Source: Brasenia schreberi (Eukaryota; Streptophyta; Magnoliopsida; Nymphaeales; Cabombaceae). Taken from it: DNA of 64,000 bases. The notes below the pieces were generated by a model. The model did no database searches. It saw only the letters and a program-made list of their open reading frames with translations, and was not told the origin of the DNA. A program made the position numbers and the translations under genes. Below, piece by piece: positions 1-11,969 of the stretch (the stretch's first letter is position 1; each line of letters begins with the position of its first letter). The DNA lies in assembly GCA_036023115.1 (NCBI GenBank), contig JAYKKT010000079.1, positions 12,887,501 through 12,951,500 on the forward strand, in the 5' to 3' direction.

Positions 1-540
1 TATCTTTTGGAGTGACTTTATTTAAATTTCAAAAATCAATGCAAATCCTAATTTTTCCATTGGATTTTCAAACAAAAATAATGTTTGAAAAACAATCAGA
101 ATAAGCAATGGGTTTTATAAAACCAACCTTTAAAAGATCTTCTAAACCCTCTTTAACTTGGAGATGGATATCGGGATGGATTTTTCTAAGTTTTTGTTTT
201 TCAAGTTTGACATTGGGTTCTAAAGGTAGACGATACTCCACTATCCTAGGGTCTGATCCGAGCATGTCTTTCATAGGTCCATGCAAACACATCCATGTAT
301 GATTTTGAGAAATGTAATGAATATTGCTCTTTTGGATTCATGCAAACAAGTTCCTATCTTGACACATTTGGGGTTAGATTCAGTTCCTACGTTGACCTCT
401 AAAAAGTCAACTCCCATGAAACTTGAAGGTTTCTCCAAGTCGAGGATTCTATGAAATTTGGGAAGCTCGAAAGTTTAATCATCCTCATGGAAGAGGGGAT
501 CTAATTCCTTGCTTTGTTCACTCTCAAGTGATTTGATTTC
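1..540 (-). pseudogene. gypsy pol fragment: pre-RT linker and start of reverse transcriptase
   Basis: The minus strand reads PKFHRILDLEKPSSFMGVDF, then a linker (VNVGTESNPKCVKIGT), then MLGSDPRIVEYRLPL and KQKLRKIHPD, and finally GKIRICIDF followed by NLNKVTP at the window edge. This is the usual entry into plant Ty3/gypsy reverse transcriptase, where the enzyme copies element RNA into DNA. The longest uninterrupted piece is 68-292. It is broken by a stop after the SNIIFV segment, by a stop inside the CIDF/NLN motif and by frameshifts near 300. The catalytic palm motifs lie beyond the window. Identity is sure at family level. Confidence 0.85.
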
Positions 541-863
541 TTGGGAAGAATTATTTACAAGAGAGGGATACAACTTTCGATTGAGAATACACATAGGTTT
601 TTGCAAAATCAAGTTTTTGATTTGTACATGATTTTAAAAACCTAGTTTTTTGGGATTTTCGTTTTTTCAAATTTTTGTCATTTTATTTGTTTTTTTCAAT
701 TTTTTGACATTTTCAAGGCAAACTATAGGAGAGGATCTTTTTGGTATTTTCAAAATTTTCTATTGTTTTTGGGTTTTGAAGATTTTCTAAATATATAGTT
801 TTTTTGGATTTTTATTTTGAAAAGTGCGGTCTTCCATCAAGCCTACAAAGAAAACACTACAAA

Positions 864-1328
864 TTAGATTATGAATAGGAGGTCTAAGTTATATGTCTCA
901 GTGTTAGTGGGCTTTAGGGCACCCTTGACCCAAGTGGTCTTAGGAGGGGTTTCAAGGGGTATCAATGGGTCATAGCCTAATCCATATCGACCCTGGCTTG
1001 GTGAGGGGATGAGAGGTTTCAACCTCCCTTGGCCTTTACTCCCTAGACCTTGATAAGGTGCATATCCCATATTTAACATCATGTTCCAAGGTTTCTTGAG
1101 TTTGGAAAATTTTGTATAAAGAGGATGGTATTGGAACAAGGTGTCATCTTTGGTGTGAGTGGAATTATAAACCTTAACTTGCTTGGCACAGTCTAGGATT
1201 TTGATGGTTTGGGTAGGGAGTGGTTTATGTGGACTTGACTTGGCCTTTGCTTTGCCACATGTTTCACTCAAAATGCAAGGGAAGGTTTGAACTCCCTTGA
1301 GACTTGGGTTGTTTTCTCCGGACACCAC
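864..1328 (-). pseudogene. gypsy gag-pol linker with G-patch-like motif
   Basis: This minus-strand open segment of about 154 codons contains NMGYAPYQGLGSKGQG, a glycine-spaced motif like the G-patch found near the protease of many plant Ty3/gypsy polyproteins. G-patches bind RNA or stimulate RNA-handling partners; that role here comes from the family. The segment lies between the gag homology and the RT homology, as expected. No aspartic protease DSGA/DTGA motif was recognised in the surviving frames. The G-patch call rests on the glycine spacing and context. Confidence 0.6.
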
Positions 1329-2289
1329 TACAACTTAGTTTTTTCATAGGATTTTGATGCATCTATGAAAGGTTGAAGGAACAACTCAAAGTAAGTGTAT
1401 CCAAGGCCTCCCTAACAACAAGTTGTAATGTGGGTTGATTTCTAATACATGAAACAACCCTATATGTGCAATAGGCTTGATTTGAGGAATTGCCATCATA
1501 CCTGGTGATGACAATTGCACTTTATTTTAGTCTTGCTATAGGAACTCCAATTTGGAATGCTACATGTAGAGGAAGGATGTTTAGACCTCCTCTCCATCAA
1601 CCAAGTATTTTTCAAGAGTGTGATGATTCAACACCACATCTATGTGTAAGGCATGGTTGTGGGTTGTAATGAGTCTACCCAACTCATCTTCGAAAAATAT
1701 AATTGGAGCTTGGATAAGGATGGAAGAGACCAAGAAGGATAATGACTCAGGATTTATGGAAGTGTTAACCTTGGTTTTCTCTAGAATTCCTACTAAGACT
1801 TATCTATGTTTAGGTAAGGTTTGGATCAACTCTAAAATAGACATATTTATTGAGAATTTTGACAAATATTTTTGTAGATCATATTGGGGTAACACAATAT
1901 CTTTAGCTTTGTCCATGCCATGGGATGAGTTTGGAATGCATGCTTTTTGGGAGCCAGGTAGATCCTTTCGAACCTAGTCACCTCCTCAACACTTTCCCTA
2001 TGACTCAATCCTAATTTGGTTTTCATATCTTTTCTCATTTTTTTTATTTTTTTGAAGAGAGGGTTTTGGTTTTGGTCCAAAAGGTTTTGAAGTGATGGAT
2101 GAGAAAGACTCCACTCTTAGATTTGCTACCTTTTGAGTTTTTACTCCTCCTTCCGAGGAGTGTGGCCCATATGCTCCGGGTTTTATTTTAAAAAACTCTT
2201 TACCTTCTATAGATCTTCGTAGACTCCCTTTTTAATATTTTTGAAATGTATTGACCTCATGGAGAGAGAGGAGTGCTTTTAAATCATTT

Positions 2290-2965
2290 TCAAAAATTTT
2301 TAGGATGAGCATTAAGGCACACTCTTCAAAAATGGGCTCTTTGACTTGTTCAACAACAACCTCCACCTCACAATGAAGGCGTGTGCATCTTTATTGTGGG
2401 CGTTTTTGGTATCTCTCAAAGTATTGAGAGTTGGTGTGACTTCGACATTGTGAAATTTTTTTTGCATGAAACAACTCGCTAGATCTTCAAAGGTAGTAAA
2501 TTGGCTCAAGTCATAGGAAGCCAACCACTTAGACACACACCCTTTGAGGGAGTGGGGGAACCAATAATTCCACTTAGAAGAGTCCTTATTCTTCTTGTAT
2601 GCTCTTCAGGAAAAGAGTTGTAAGTGGGATGTAGGATCCCTATTACCGTCATAATGATGAAAGCATGGAACTTCATCATCCTTATCGGTTTGGTAATCGG
2701 ATGGTAAAAGAATCCGATAGCGAGTAGACCCTCTTTTCTTTAGATTAACCTTTCAACAATTGTTGGAGGGCCCTTCTATCTTTGATAGTAAAGGACTAGA
2801 GATTTGGTTCTTCATTTTCAAACTTGGAGGTCGCTCTTGGTTTTTGTGTATGATGTGTTCTCTTATAAGCCAGAGGTTGCTTCCCGTGAGAGGAGCATGA
2901 TTCAACTGCGTCGGCCTCGTGGTTTAAAGCAGTGATTTCTTTCTCAATCCTTAACTCTCTCAGCT
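2290..2965 (-). pseudogene. gypsy gag fragment
   Basis: The minus strand reads SYDLSQFTTFEDLASCFMQK and VEVTPTLNTLRDTKNA, a block typical of the central gag domain of plant gypsy elements (Retrotrans_gag). Gag builds the virus-like particle in the cytoplasm. Upstream in the same direction lies a charged, leucine-heptad segment (LKMELRELRIEKEITALN) that looks like a short coiled coil. The frame is broken by a stop after WRLLLNKSKSPFLKSVP and by stops near 2700. Its distance from LTR A (about 300-900 bp) fits a gag start just inside the 5' LTR. Confidence 0.75.
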
Positions 2966-3241
2966 CCATTTTGAGGGAGTTAATTTTGTCCTCTCAGATT
3001 TGTGAAAATGATTTCAAAATCTGTTTAAAAATCTGCCTTGTAAAGCATGAGGCTTTGCTCGACACCTCAATTGAACCTTCCAAACTTAGCATGTTTGAGT
3101 TGCTGGAAATTTTGAACCTAAGGAAAGAGTTTGAAAAAGAGAAGTTTAGAATACGATTTTGGAATCGATTTTGCTTTGAAAAATATGACGGGATCAAAAC
3201 AACTTTCTGATGACCTAGGTCCCACCCGGTGTTTCATTTAT

Positions 3242-5775
3242 TGTTGATGTAAATAAAATTCTTAGTCTATAGATTGACTTAACATTTCATTTGCAAAAAT
3301 AATGCTCGAGCATGCCAGCAAGTTTACTCAAACTTGCAAAGATGATTTTTGAACTTTTTGGCGATTGTGGACAAGAGAATTCTTGTCGTTATAGGCCTCC
3401 TTGAATCAATAGTCAAGACTCATCCTAGACACTTAGAAAGAGTAATTTGTGATCTAAGAATTCTTCAAAATAATTTTCAGTCAAAATAGATTTTTCAAAA
3501 CCATTTTATCATTCCCTTGGCAAAACCAGTTTCAGTTTTGAAAAATAGAATCGGTTATGTTTCCAGTAGAATATTTTTGCAATTTGTTTGGAATTTTAAG
3601 ACCCAAAAATCCAAAAAAAATTACCCACTAGGCCTAGGTGTGTATTTTATTAGAGTATTTTTATTTGAATTTTTAACTCTTGAGATGATCAAAATTAAAT
3701 CAGGGAAGTTTCTAACCTTGAAACTCATAATAGACTCTATGACAGAAATATAAAGGTTTAGTTAAACACCTATATCTCTTTATGTAGGATTTTGATTTTT
3801 ATGAAATTAGTCAAGTTAGAAATCTATGAAAATAATCTTTCTAAAAAAACTATTTTCAGGATTTTTAGGTCTCTACAAATATAGTTATGGGGTTTTTACT
3901 CAAGGTGTGTTATGGGATTTGTAGGACAGATAGGTTATGTCTCGAGCTAAGTTTAGTTTTTAACAATTTTATTTTCAGCATTATCCATGTCTAAAATTTT
4001 TGGAAATTTTAATGGATATCAAAGAGTATGTGTGCAAGGTTTGGACAAATTTTTAGATTTTTTTCACTCACACAAGAGAGCTAGAAAATTCGGGGATGAG
4101 ACAAATGCAGGATGTTGAAAACAAAGTTTTCTATTTAGAAACCAATGATGCATCCGGTTTGATCTTTAATATGTAATAACCATCCAAAGAAATTTAGATT
4201 GAAGATTTGTGTTCATTTGGGGAGGAACTCATCTATATATAAATTCATGAGGTGATTTATCTCGAAGAGGAAAACTCTCTTTGAAGATATATGCGATCAT
4301 AGCCCAATGCTCGCCCTTACACAATCTCGAGGAGGAAAGTTCTCATTTAAATACTCATATCATTACATATAAAACTTGGGTGATATGCCCCTCTAATGGC
4401 TTCATGATTTAATTTGGATGAAATCAAATAATCAAAAAAGGGGAGAAGAGATGATAATATCTTATAAGCATAGAGTAGATGAGAGAGTATAAGATATAGG
4501 CTATATCGGGGCAGATGAAACTAAATCTCAAACAAGTTAGAGGCTCTCTTACTGATTGTCTTGGGCATGGATTTGCAACATTCTTCTTTAATTATTACAA
4601 TGATTTGGAGACAATAGCTCCTCCAATTACACTTGAAACTTGAATGGAATTGAAATAGGAAAAAAGGAAAGGAGGAAAAGAAGGATGTGGCCGGTGGTTT
4701 GGAAGGCTTGGGCGGGCTTGACTTGGCCGGTGATGGAGCTCCTCCTTGGGATGATGGCTCTTCTCCTTTCTTTCTCTCCTTTCTCTCTCTCTTTCCTCTC
4801 TTTGCTGGAATTTCTCTCTTGATTTTTCCTCTCCCCCAAACCTAGCCTAATGGCTTAAATTATAGAGTTCTTGGGAACTCTCTAGAGAAGGAATATGCCT
4901 TGGCATCTTCCTAAAGAGTTCCATGGGTTGGGGCTGGTTTTTGTTGGTAAAAATCTGATCCAATCCAAACCATGGTTGCTGACCACATGGGTGTCACATG
5001 GGGCACATGGATGGTCCCCTTTTCTTGATCAAAGGTGCCTTTGGTGCAGCCTTCCTTACTTAGATGCATCTGACTAGGTGTAGTCAACTAGGTGCAGCCC
5101 ACCTCTACCTAGTGCAGTTTTGGGCTAGGAGCAGCCCGCTTTTTGTCACTTGATGCAGCCCTTGACTTGGTCTTGATCTTTGACACACCTTGGTTGAGCC
5201 CGACCCTTGACTTGTTCTTGATGTTGGCTTGTCTTGGTTGAGTGCAACCCATGATTCATTTGGCATCGACCTTGACTAGCTTGTATAGCCCTTGGCTACT
5301 TTGGTTCAATTTGAATTGGGAGCCTTTGGTGCAACCCTTTCTTGACTTGACTTTGGAACCTGGTTCGTGTGTCCAATGTGATTTAGTATGGGGTAGTGGT
5401 GCATGCAGTCCATCTTGAACTTCACTTGAATTGAGTTTGCTTTTATGCAAAGCTTATCTTGAATTTATCTTTGAGTTGGACTTGCTTCATAGCCTGTCTT
5501 GAACTTGGCTTGACCCAATTGCATTTGGGGTGCAACATGCTTCTCTATCCTTCCAGGTGAATCGCCTCTTTCTTATTTTGAAAAAATCTCTTGCTTGCTT
5601 GATCTGGCCTTTCTTTGGATAGGATTTCAAGATTTCAAAAAGATTTCTTTTTGGAAAGTATGTTTGGAAAATCCAAAAATTTTTAAATGACTTTCAAATC
5701 AATTTTCAAAATAATGAGGCTTTGAAAAACTTGAATTTTGGAAAATTTTGTTTACAAAAATTTCGGGTGTTTACA
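3242..5775 (-). repeat. LTR A: 5' LTR of gypsy element A
   Basis: On the minus strand it starts TGTAAACACCCGAAA (plus-strand right end 5775) and ends in a TTTACATCAACA-type sequence (left end 3242). The ends match the other gypsy LTRs here (5' TGTAAACACC, 3' near TGTCTACA). Its 3' part carries the block shared by all these LTRs (about 3300-3430), including the hairpin at 3318-3337. The middle has long cttgac/ttggtg-rich degenerate stretches (5000-5550). Length is 2534 bp. The 5-bp flank at 5776-5780 is CCTAG; its partner lies outside the window. Confidence 0.8.
3318..3337 (-). other. LTR hairpin, copy A
   Basis: GCAAGTTT-ACTC-AAACTTGC, an 8-bp perfect stem with a 4-nt loop. It differs from the GCTAGTTT/AAACTAGC form of copies C, D and F by a compensated pair. 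Confidence 0.7.
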
Positions 5776-7239
5776 CCTAGCAGCCAAAAATCTGCCCTTC
5801 ACCATCACTATGTTGTTGCCGTTAACCACTGAAGCCAAATATCCACCTTCATCACCCTTTACAACCACCTTTGTTGCTGTCACAACTATGCTCGATCTTG
5901 TTCACCATCAAGCCCCCCTCGACCTTGCTATCAATGTGACCAACCATCAACCACCTGACTGCCTCCTCTCCCTCACACTTCTTTTTGTGTAAAAGAGTCT
6001 TCCTTCTTTATATTGAATTCCATCAATGCTCCATTTTCCTTTTCACCAGAACCCATAATCCTTATATAACTAAACCATATATGAATCTAGAACCATCTCA
6101 AAACTAAATTCGAAACCATCCAAAAACCAGATCTAGAACCATCCCAAAAATGGATCTAGAGTTGCACCATAACTAAAATTGGAATCGAAATCGGACCTGG
6201 AACCACCAAACCTGAAATCGAAACTGAAATCGTTTATTGGATGGTTTAGTTATAGTTCCTGGTTCTGAGTAACCTAGAATTGGACATGTCTTGATTAAAC
6301 TATGTCCTTTTGATTGGAAACATTTATTTCTCAAGTCGATCAAGGTGATTTTTTTATTAAGAAGTCTCTCGTGAATAACTCATGGAAATGGCTTGAGGTC
6401 TTGTGGGCTAACTGAAATTCTAGGACATTGGTGAACAAGTCTAACCCTATTTTGTTTACATACAAACAAGACAACATTATTGTTGGAAATCAATGTGAAA
6501 TCATTAGAAGTAGCTAAGTACAATGACCTACAACCATCTGATTACTTATAATCAATTATGATGGAACTTGATTTCATAGATGAGGATCCTTTGATGGCTT
6601 TGGATAATTTGTTGGCCAATGGACCATAGATTACATGACCACATAACAAACGTGTTTGACTATAGCGATTTCAAGGAAGGAACCTAGTATGGAAAGTTGT
6701 CTTGACAATAGCCGTGAAAGACTCTCCATTTGGTAAATGGTCTCAGAATTGGGATGGATCCTATATTATAGTGGAGGTCTTACTGAGAGGAGCCTACAAG
6801 TTAGCAGGGATTGAAAGAGGAGCACATCAATAGCATAAATGACAAGTTTTTAAAGAAATATTATATCTCAGTTTGGGAGGAGCAATTTATTCAATAAATT
6901 CAAAGGAAATAAAGAATCAAATATAAGGAAGGGAACAATCACATGTGGATCATCTACCTAAAGAAAGGACCTTTTGAAAATAGTGAGAATCTTGACCAAG
7001 TTAGCTTGTTATGGATAATAGTCATCCGACATTCCTCGTATTCCCTCTCGAGGGTCTCGTGGTCTCTTGTTGATATCAACATTTCTTCTAGTACTATACT
7101 ACTTGAGATGGATACCAAGTATGTTTCTTTGAGGACCTTGAGTCTTCATAGCTTCTCCTCATAAGTACTAGTGGCTGCCATTAACTCTTGGTAGTACAGT
7201 GACAGGTGCTCATTGAGAGTTGTAAGTTGAGCTGACACT
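5776..7239. other. degenerate interval between LTR A and LTR B
   Basis: No gene is visible. 6060-6270 is a degenerate gaaccat/atctagaacc-rich stretch like those in old plant MITEs. 6520-6870 holds a gypsy integrase tail (listed separately). 6943-7230 contains only short unrelated frames. Bases 7235-7239 (ACACT) would be the outer target duplication of the element owning LTR B; the partner was not found. Confidence 0.4.
6520..6870 (+). pseudogene. gypsy integrase C-terminal fragment
   Basis: The plus strand reads LVWKVVL and then DSPFGKWSQNWDGSYIIVEV followed by LRGAYKLAGIERG, the chromatin-side C-terminal part of a plant gypsy integrase (usual form GKW.PNWEGPY...GAY.L). Integrase joins element cDNA to host DNA in the nucleus. 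Stops occur before and after. It ends close to a KEILYL segment, near the usual pol end. It is oriented opposite to element A and so belongs to another element. Confidence 0.65.
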
Positions 7240-7320
7240 TGTAGACGTGAATTTTTATTTCAAAACCTTTTAAGATTTGAAATTAAACTCTCGAGCTATG
7301 TCATGTGTGCGAGTGTGCCA

Positions 7321-7340
7321 GTTAGTTTACATAAACTAAA
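7321..7340 (-). other. LTR hairpin, copy B
   Basis: TTAGTTT-ACAT-AAACTAA (7322-7339), a 7-bp stem with a 4-nt loop. It occupies the same position relative to the LTR 3' end as in the other copies. Confidence 0.65.
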
Positions 7341-7883
7341 AAAGTTCAATTTTTCTGACATTCTTAGACGATCGTGGACAAGTGAGTTCTTATCGACATA
7401 GGCCTTCTTGAACCAGTGCTCAAGGGTTAGCTTAGGCGCTTGAAAAATATCTGAAATCCGTTAAATTTAGGAAAAGCAAAACTCAATTTTGAAAGTTCTA
7501 GAAAACGTGATCAAGTTCCTGGTTTTTGAAAATTTTCAGGTTCTGAAAAACAAAAACTGTTATGTTTTCGGAGACCTGTTCTCTGATTTCTTTTAAAATG
7601 CTTCTGGGTTTGTAAAAACTCCGCCCATGTAAGGATCACCCTTGCATTGCTGGTCCCAAGCCCAGATAAAGGAGGAGGGTTGTGTTAGGCTTCCAACAGC
7701 TAACATAAAACTTCATCGGATTTTTATAACATGGATTACAAAAATTATGAGCATTGCTTTGGAATGTCCCCACCTAGCGACGTGTTGTAGAGCCTAAATG
7801 CAGTAAGAAGTAAGCAATGGCCACTACATTTTTGTCTGAATATAGTGAATCAATTGCAGAGAGGGTTCTGACATCATAGACGG

Positions 7884-8745
7884 GTGTGGGTAAAGAAGTT
7901 AGTCCCGCTACATTGCTGCCCGAATGTAGTGAAAAATTTTCAGAGAGGGTCTCCACATTTTGATTATGGACGGATGCGGGGAGTAAGAAAGCTAGTCCTA
8001 GATAATAAGATTCGTATTGGTTCTTGGAATATCGGAACATTATTCGGTAAGCTAATGGAGGTGGTAGATACTATGATTCGGAGAAAGATTCATATTCTAT
8101 GTTTACAAGAGACAAAATGGGTTGGAGAAAAAGCAAAGGAGATAGAGGATACAAGTTTTAAATTATGGTACTCAGGTAAAGAAAAAGCTCGAAACGGAGT
8201 TGGTATGATCATAAATAAAGATTTAAAGGAGTGTAGTAGACATACAAAGATATGGTGACCGAATCATGATGTTGAAATAAGTGTTAGGAGCAGAGGTTTT
8301 GAATATAGTTTATGCTTACGCACCCCAAGTAGGAATAGAAGATAGTATAAAGATAGTTTTTTGGGAAGAGTTAGATAAGGTGTTTCAAAAGATTCCACAA
8401 AGGAAGATGATTTGTTTAGGAGGAGATTTAAATGGACATGTCGGTAAAGAGGCATTAGGATATCAAGGGATTCATGAAAACTTTGGTTTTGGGGATATAA
8501 ACGAGGAAGGTAGGGAGATTTTAAATTTTGCTATGGCATTTGATCTCTTTATAGTCAATACAAGCTTCAAAAAATGAGATGAACATTTAATTACTTATAA
8601 GAGTGGCTTATCACAAACACAAATTGATTACTTTATTTGTAGAAAAAAAGATAGAGCGTGTTGTAAAGATTGTAAGGTAATTCCAGGAGAAAGCTTAACC
8701 ACCCAACATTGACTTTTAGTTATGGATTTACAAATAAAAAATGGA
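7884..8745 (+). pseudogene. RTE LINE AP-endonuclease domain, broken
   Basis: The segment encodes the exonuclease/endonuclease/phosphatase-fold nuclease that nicks target DNA for target-primed reverse transcription. Visible motifs are IRIGSWNIGTLFGK, LCLQETKW (catalytic Glu), GGDLNGHVG (Asp-x-Asn) and QIDYF. Compared with copy 2 it has a 2-bp loss near 8229 (GGAGTG versus GGAGAGTG) that shifts frame, a CAA-to-TGA change after TSFKK near 8577, a CGA-to-TGA change at TTQH (abolishing the final His-Arg context), and a 1-bp A loss near 8740. It is therefore non-functional, though the family is unmistakable. Confidence 0.9.
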
Positions 8746-10858
8746 TAAAGAAGAAAAGAGTGCATCGAGCTATTCAGACTAAATGGTGGAACCTCAAAAG
8801 CGGGAAAGAAGATATATTTAAACAGAAAGTCCTTCAAGGAGATGTTTGGAATTATGTTGGGACACCTTGTGATATGTGGAACAATATGGCTATACATATT
8901 AGGAAAGTGGCGAAAGATGTGTTAGGGGTATGTAAGGAAGGTGTACCGGCACAAAAAGAAGCTTGGTGGTGGAGTGAAGTAGTATAAAATAAAATCAAGG
9001 CAAAGAGGGCATGTTACAAATTACATTATGCTAAGAAGATTAGTGAAACTTTAGAAGCTTATAAGAAAGCAAAGAAGGAAGTGAAAAAGGCCGTTAGTGA
9101 AGCAAAAGCTAAGATTTGGGAGGACTTATATAAAAAACTCAACTCAAAAGAGGGTGAAAGAGATATTTTTAGGATAGTTAGGGCTAGAGATAAGAAAACT
9201 ACAGATCTTAATTATGTTAGATGCATAAAAGACGAGGATAAAAAAATTCTAGTGGCAAATGATGATATAAGAAATAGATGGAAAAACTATGTTTATAATC
9301 TTTTTAATGAAAATAAAGATGTTAGTATTAGTTTAGGAGATTTAGCCAAGTTAGAAAAGTATATAAACTACAATTTCTACCGACGTATTCAAAAGAATGA
9401 AGTCAAAGAAGCTCTTAAATATATGAAGGATGGTAAATCGGTAGGACCAGATAATATCCCTATAGAAGTTTGGAAAATACTAGGAGAAATAGGAATCACT
9501 TAGCTCACAAGACTATTTAATGAAATAAGGAAAAACCAAGAGATGCTCGAAGAATGGAGAGCAAGTATACTTATACCCATATATAAGAACAAGGGAGACA
9601 TTCAAAATTGTGCGAATTATCGAGGTATCAAGTTAATGAGTCATACTATGAAATTATGAGAAAGAATTATCGAACGTAGGTTAAGACAAGTATCAAGTAC
9701 AACAGAGAACCAATTTGGATTAATGCCAGACAGATCTACTATTAAAGCGATTCACCTTTTGAGACGTCTTATGAAATATTTTAGAGCAAAAAAGAAAGAC
9801 CTTCACATGATATTTATTGATCTAGAAAAACTTATAATAGGGTATTGAGGGAGGTTCTTTGGAGAACTTTGGAAAAAAGAGGTATCCCATTGACATATAT
9901 TAACCTTATAAGAGACATGTATGATGGTGTAAAAACATGTGTGAGGACTCATGAAGTAACGACAGACTTCTTTGAAGTTAATATTGGGTTACATCAAGGA
10001 TCAACTTTAAGTCCATACTTATTTATAATGGTGATGGATGAGTTAACAAAACATATTCAAGATGAAGTATCTTGGTGTATATTATTTACAGATGACATTG
10101 TATTAGTGGAGGAGTCTAAGGAAAAAGTTAATAGAAAATTGGAACTATGGAGAGAAACATTAGAAAGCAAAGGCCTCCGACTTAGTAGAACAAAGACAGA
10201 ATATATTGAATGTAAGTTTGATCATTTGGTTACTTCAGAGGACATAGAAATTAAAATTGGCACACATTGCATTCCCCAATAGGAAAGTTTTAAATACCTA
10301 GGGTCAATTTTTCAGAGTGATGGAAGAATTGATGGAGATGTTACACATAGAATTAATGCTGGTTGGTTAAAATGGAGAGGAGCATCAGGTATTCTTTGTG
10401 ATAAGAAGATACCATTAAAATTAAAAGGTAAATATTATAGAGTAGCTATTAGGTCTGCCATGTTTTATGGTTCTAAGTGTTGGTCAGTTAATCATCAACA
10501 TGTACAAAAGATGTTTGTGACAGAAATGAAGGTGTTGAGATGGATGAGTGGTCATACAAGAAAAGACCATATATATAATGAGGTTATTAGAAACAAATTA
10601 AGAGTGGCACCAATAGAGGATAAAATGAGAGAACATCGTTTAAGATGGTTTGGATATATAGAAAGAAATTCAAAAGAAGAACCTGTAAGAAGGTTAGAAG
10701 AACTAATTTTGGAAAGTATTAAAAAAGTTAGAGGACGACCACAAAAGTGTTGTAAAGAACCAATAAAGAATGATCTAGCTTATTGGGAGTTAACTGCTAA
10801 CATGACACACTATAGGGATCTGTGGAAACAAAGAATCCATGTAGCCGACCCCGTTTAG
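8746..10858 (+). pseudogene. RTE LINE reverse transcriptase and C-terminal domain, broken
   Basis: This continues the LINE protein. It contains KDGKSVGPDNIPIEVWK (RT block before motif A), a [14 protein letters not shown] helix, GLHQGSTLSPYLF (motif B) and LFTDDIVLVEESKEK (motif C). RTE elements normally have FADD; here Ala is replaced by Thr next to the catalytic Asp pair. Residues from 10460 give the C-terminal region with KVLRWMSGHTRKD and HRLRWFGYIERN, ending VADPV and a stop just before the (TTG)n tail. Stops near 9503 and 9658 and a frame change near 9830-9845 (motif A) break it into at least four pieces. Confidence 0.9.
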
Positions 10859-11969
10859 TATGGGAAAAGGCTTAGTTGTTGTTGTTGTTGTTGCTTCTGG
10901 GTTTGTAAAAATTCTAAAACTTTTACAGAAGCTAGGCATACATATGAAGAATCATAAAATATTTTTATTTTTTACTTTTATACTGTAAATCATTAGAATT
11001 AAATCTGAGACTAATGACTGTTCAGGAACTCGAAACAGTTTTGCGTCAGGAATTCAGAGGCTAAAAAAAAAGGCATATCTCTGCGCTCAGACATCCAAAT
11101 TCAATGAAGTTTATTTTGTTGGAAAGGTCTAGATGTTACCTGTCCAAAGAATAAATTTTAATTTAATTACACTTAGTATGTACAGAGATATAAATAAAAG
11201 AACAGATACATGTTTCTGAACTTTCTGTTTCTGTAGAACAGAATCTGATTTTTGTAAAACTTCACGGATTTAATTAATCATGTAAACGACCTTATAGAAT
11301 CCTCAAAATTTTATTAGGTTCTCATCGATATGTCTAGATTAGACATGCCAAATATAGACCTGATTGGATCAGTCGTTTGTCTCAGAAAAATCTGTGATAT
11401 GGTATGTGCAGATATGCAGTTTCAGAAGTTCAGTTTTGCAGAAAAATTAAACATGTTCCTTTAGTGACTTGGAACGATCTACAACATGTGATCAATCATA
11501 AAAATCATGAAAATCAAAGAGGTTTATAGTTTTTAGTTTGTTCCTGGAGATTAAGGGATGAAGATACACGTTTCATATCAACAACATCCTTGGTTCAATC
11601 TGCATATAATCCTTCGTAGGAGTTGTTGCTTCCTACAGATTTTCAAACAATTGTATGCCTAAAACAATAGTTCAAACCAGTGTTGTCTCACGCGTATCGT
11701 ATCGTGTATCATTGGGCTCCACGATACGGGCATATCGTATCGTACTTTAATATTAAAATAATGCAATAATTAATTAAAAATTAATAAAAATTAGTAAAAA
11801 ATCGAAAAAAATCAGGAAAAATTTGATAATTGCTTTAAATTCATATAATGTAAGTTTAGTACAGATTGAGCATTCAACATTGAACAATTGCATCCAAATT
11901 TACATATTTTGAATCCAAAAAATAAAATACAGACACAGTTTACACTACACTTACATATAATGTTATATT

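Larger units (their letters stand above)
1..3241 (-). mobile_element. Ty3/gypsy retrotransposon A, internal region (partial)
   Basis: Reading the minus strand from LTR A toward position 1 gives, in order, a gag-like segment, a G-patch-like segment, a pre-RT linker and the N-terminal part of a Ty3-type reverse transcriptase, cut off by the window edge. This gag-to-pol order next to LTR A makes LTR A the 5' LTR. The frame is broken repeatedly by stops and shifts, so it is a dead copy. I could not identify a primer binding site just inside the LTR (about 3200-3241). Long LTRs and a G-patch-like segment fit non-chromovirus plant gypsy lineages; the lineage is inferred. Confidence 0.85.
7619..10891 (+). 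mobile_element. RTE-clade LINE, full-length copy 1
   Basis: This is a 3273-bp non-LTR retrotransposon inserted into LTR B. It is flanked by perfect 20-bp target duplications TGCTTCTGGGTTTGTAAAAA at 7599-7618 and 10892-10911. It starts CTCCGCCCATG, as copy 2 does at 62030, and ends GGCTTAGTTG(TTG)n instead of poly(A), which is characteristic of plant RTE elements. It encodes AP-endonuclease followed by reverse transcriptase on the plus strand. The coding region carries many lesions. The copy was complete at insertion, since both ends and both duplications survive. Confidence 0.95.

Noticed and set aside
3190..3241. Primer binding site of gypsy element A
   Set aside because: The sequence inside the LTR (GGGTGGGACCTAGG on the minus strand) matches no tRNA 3' end that I can name with confidence.
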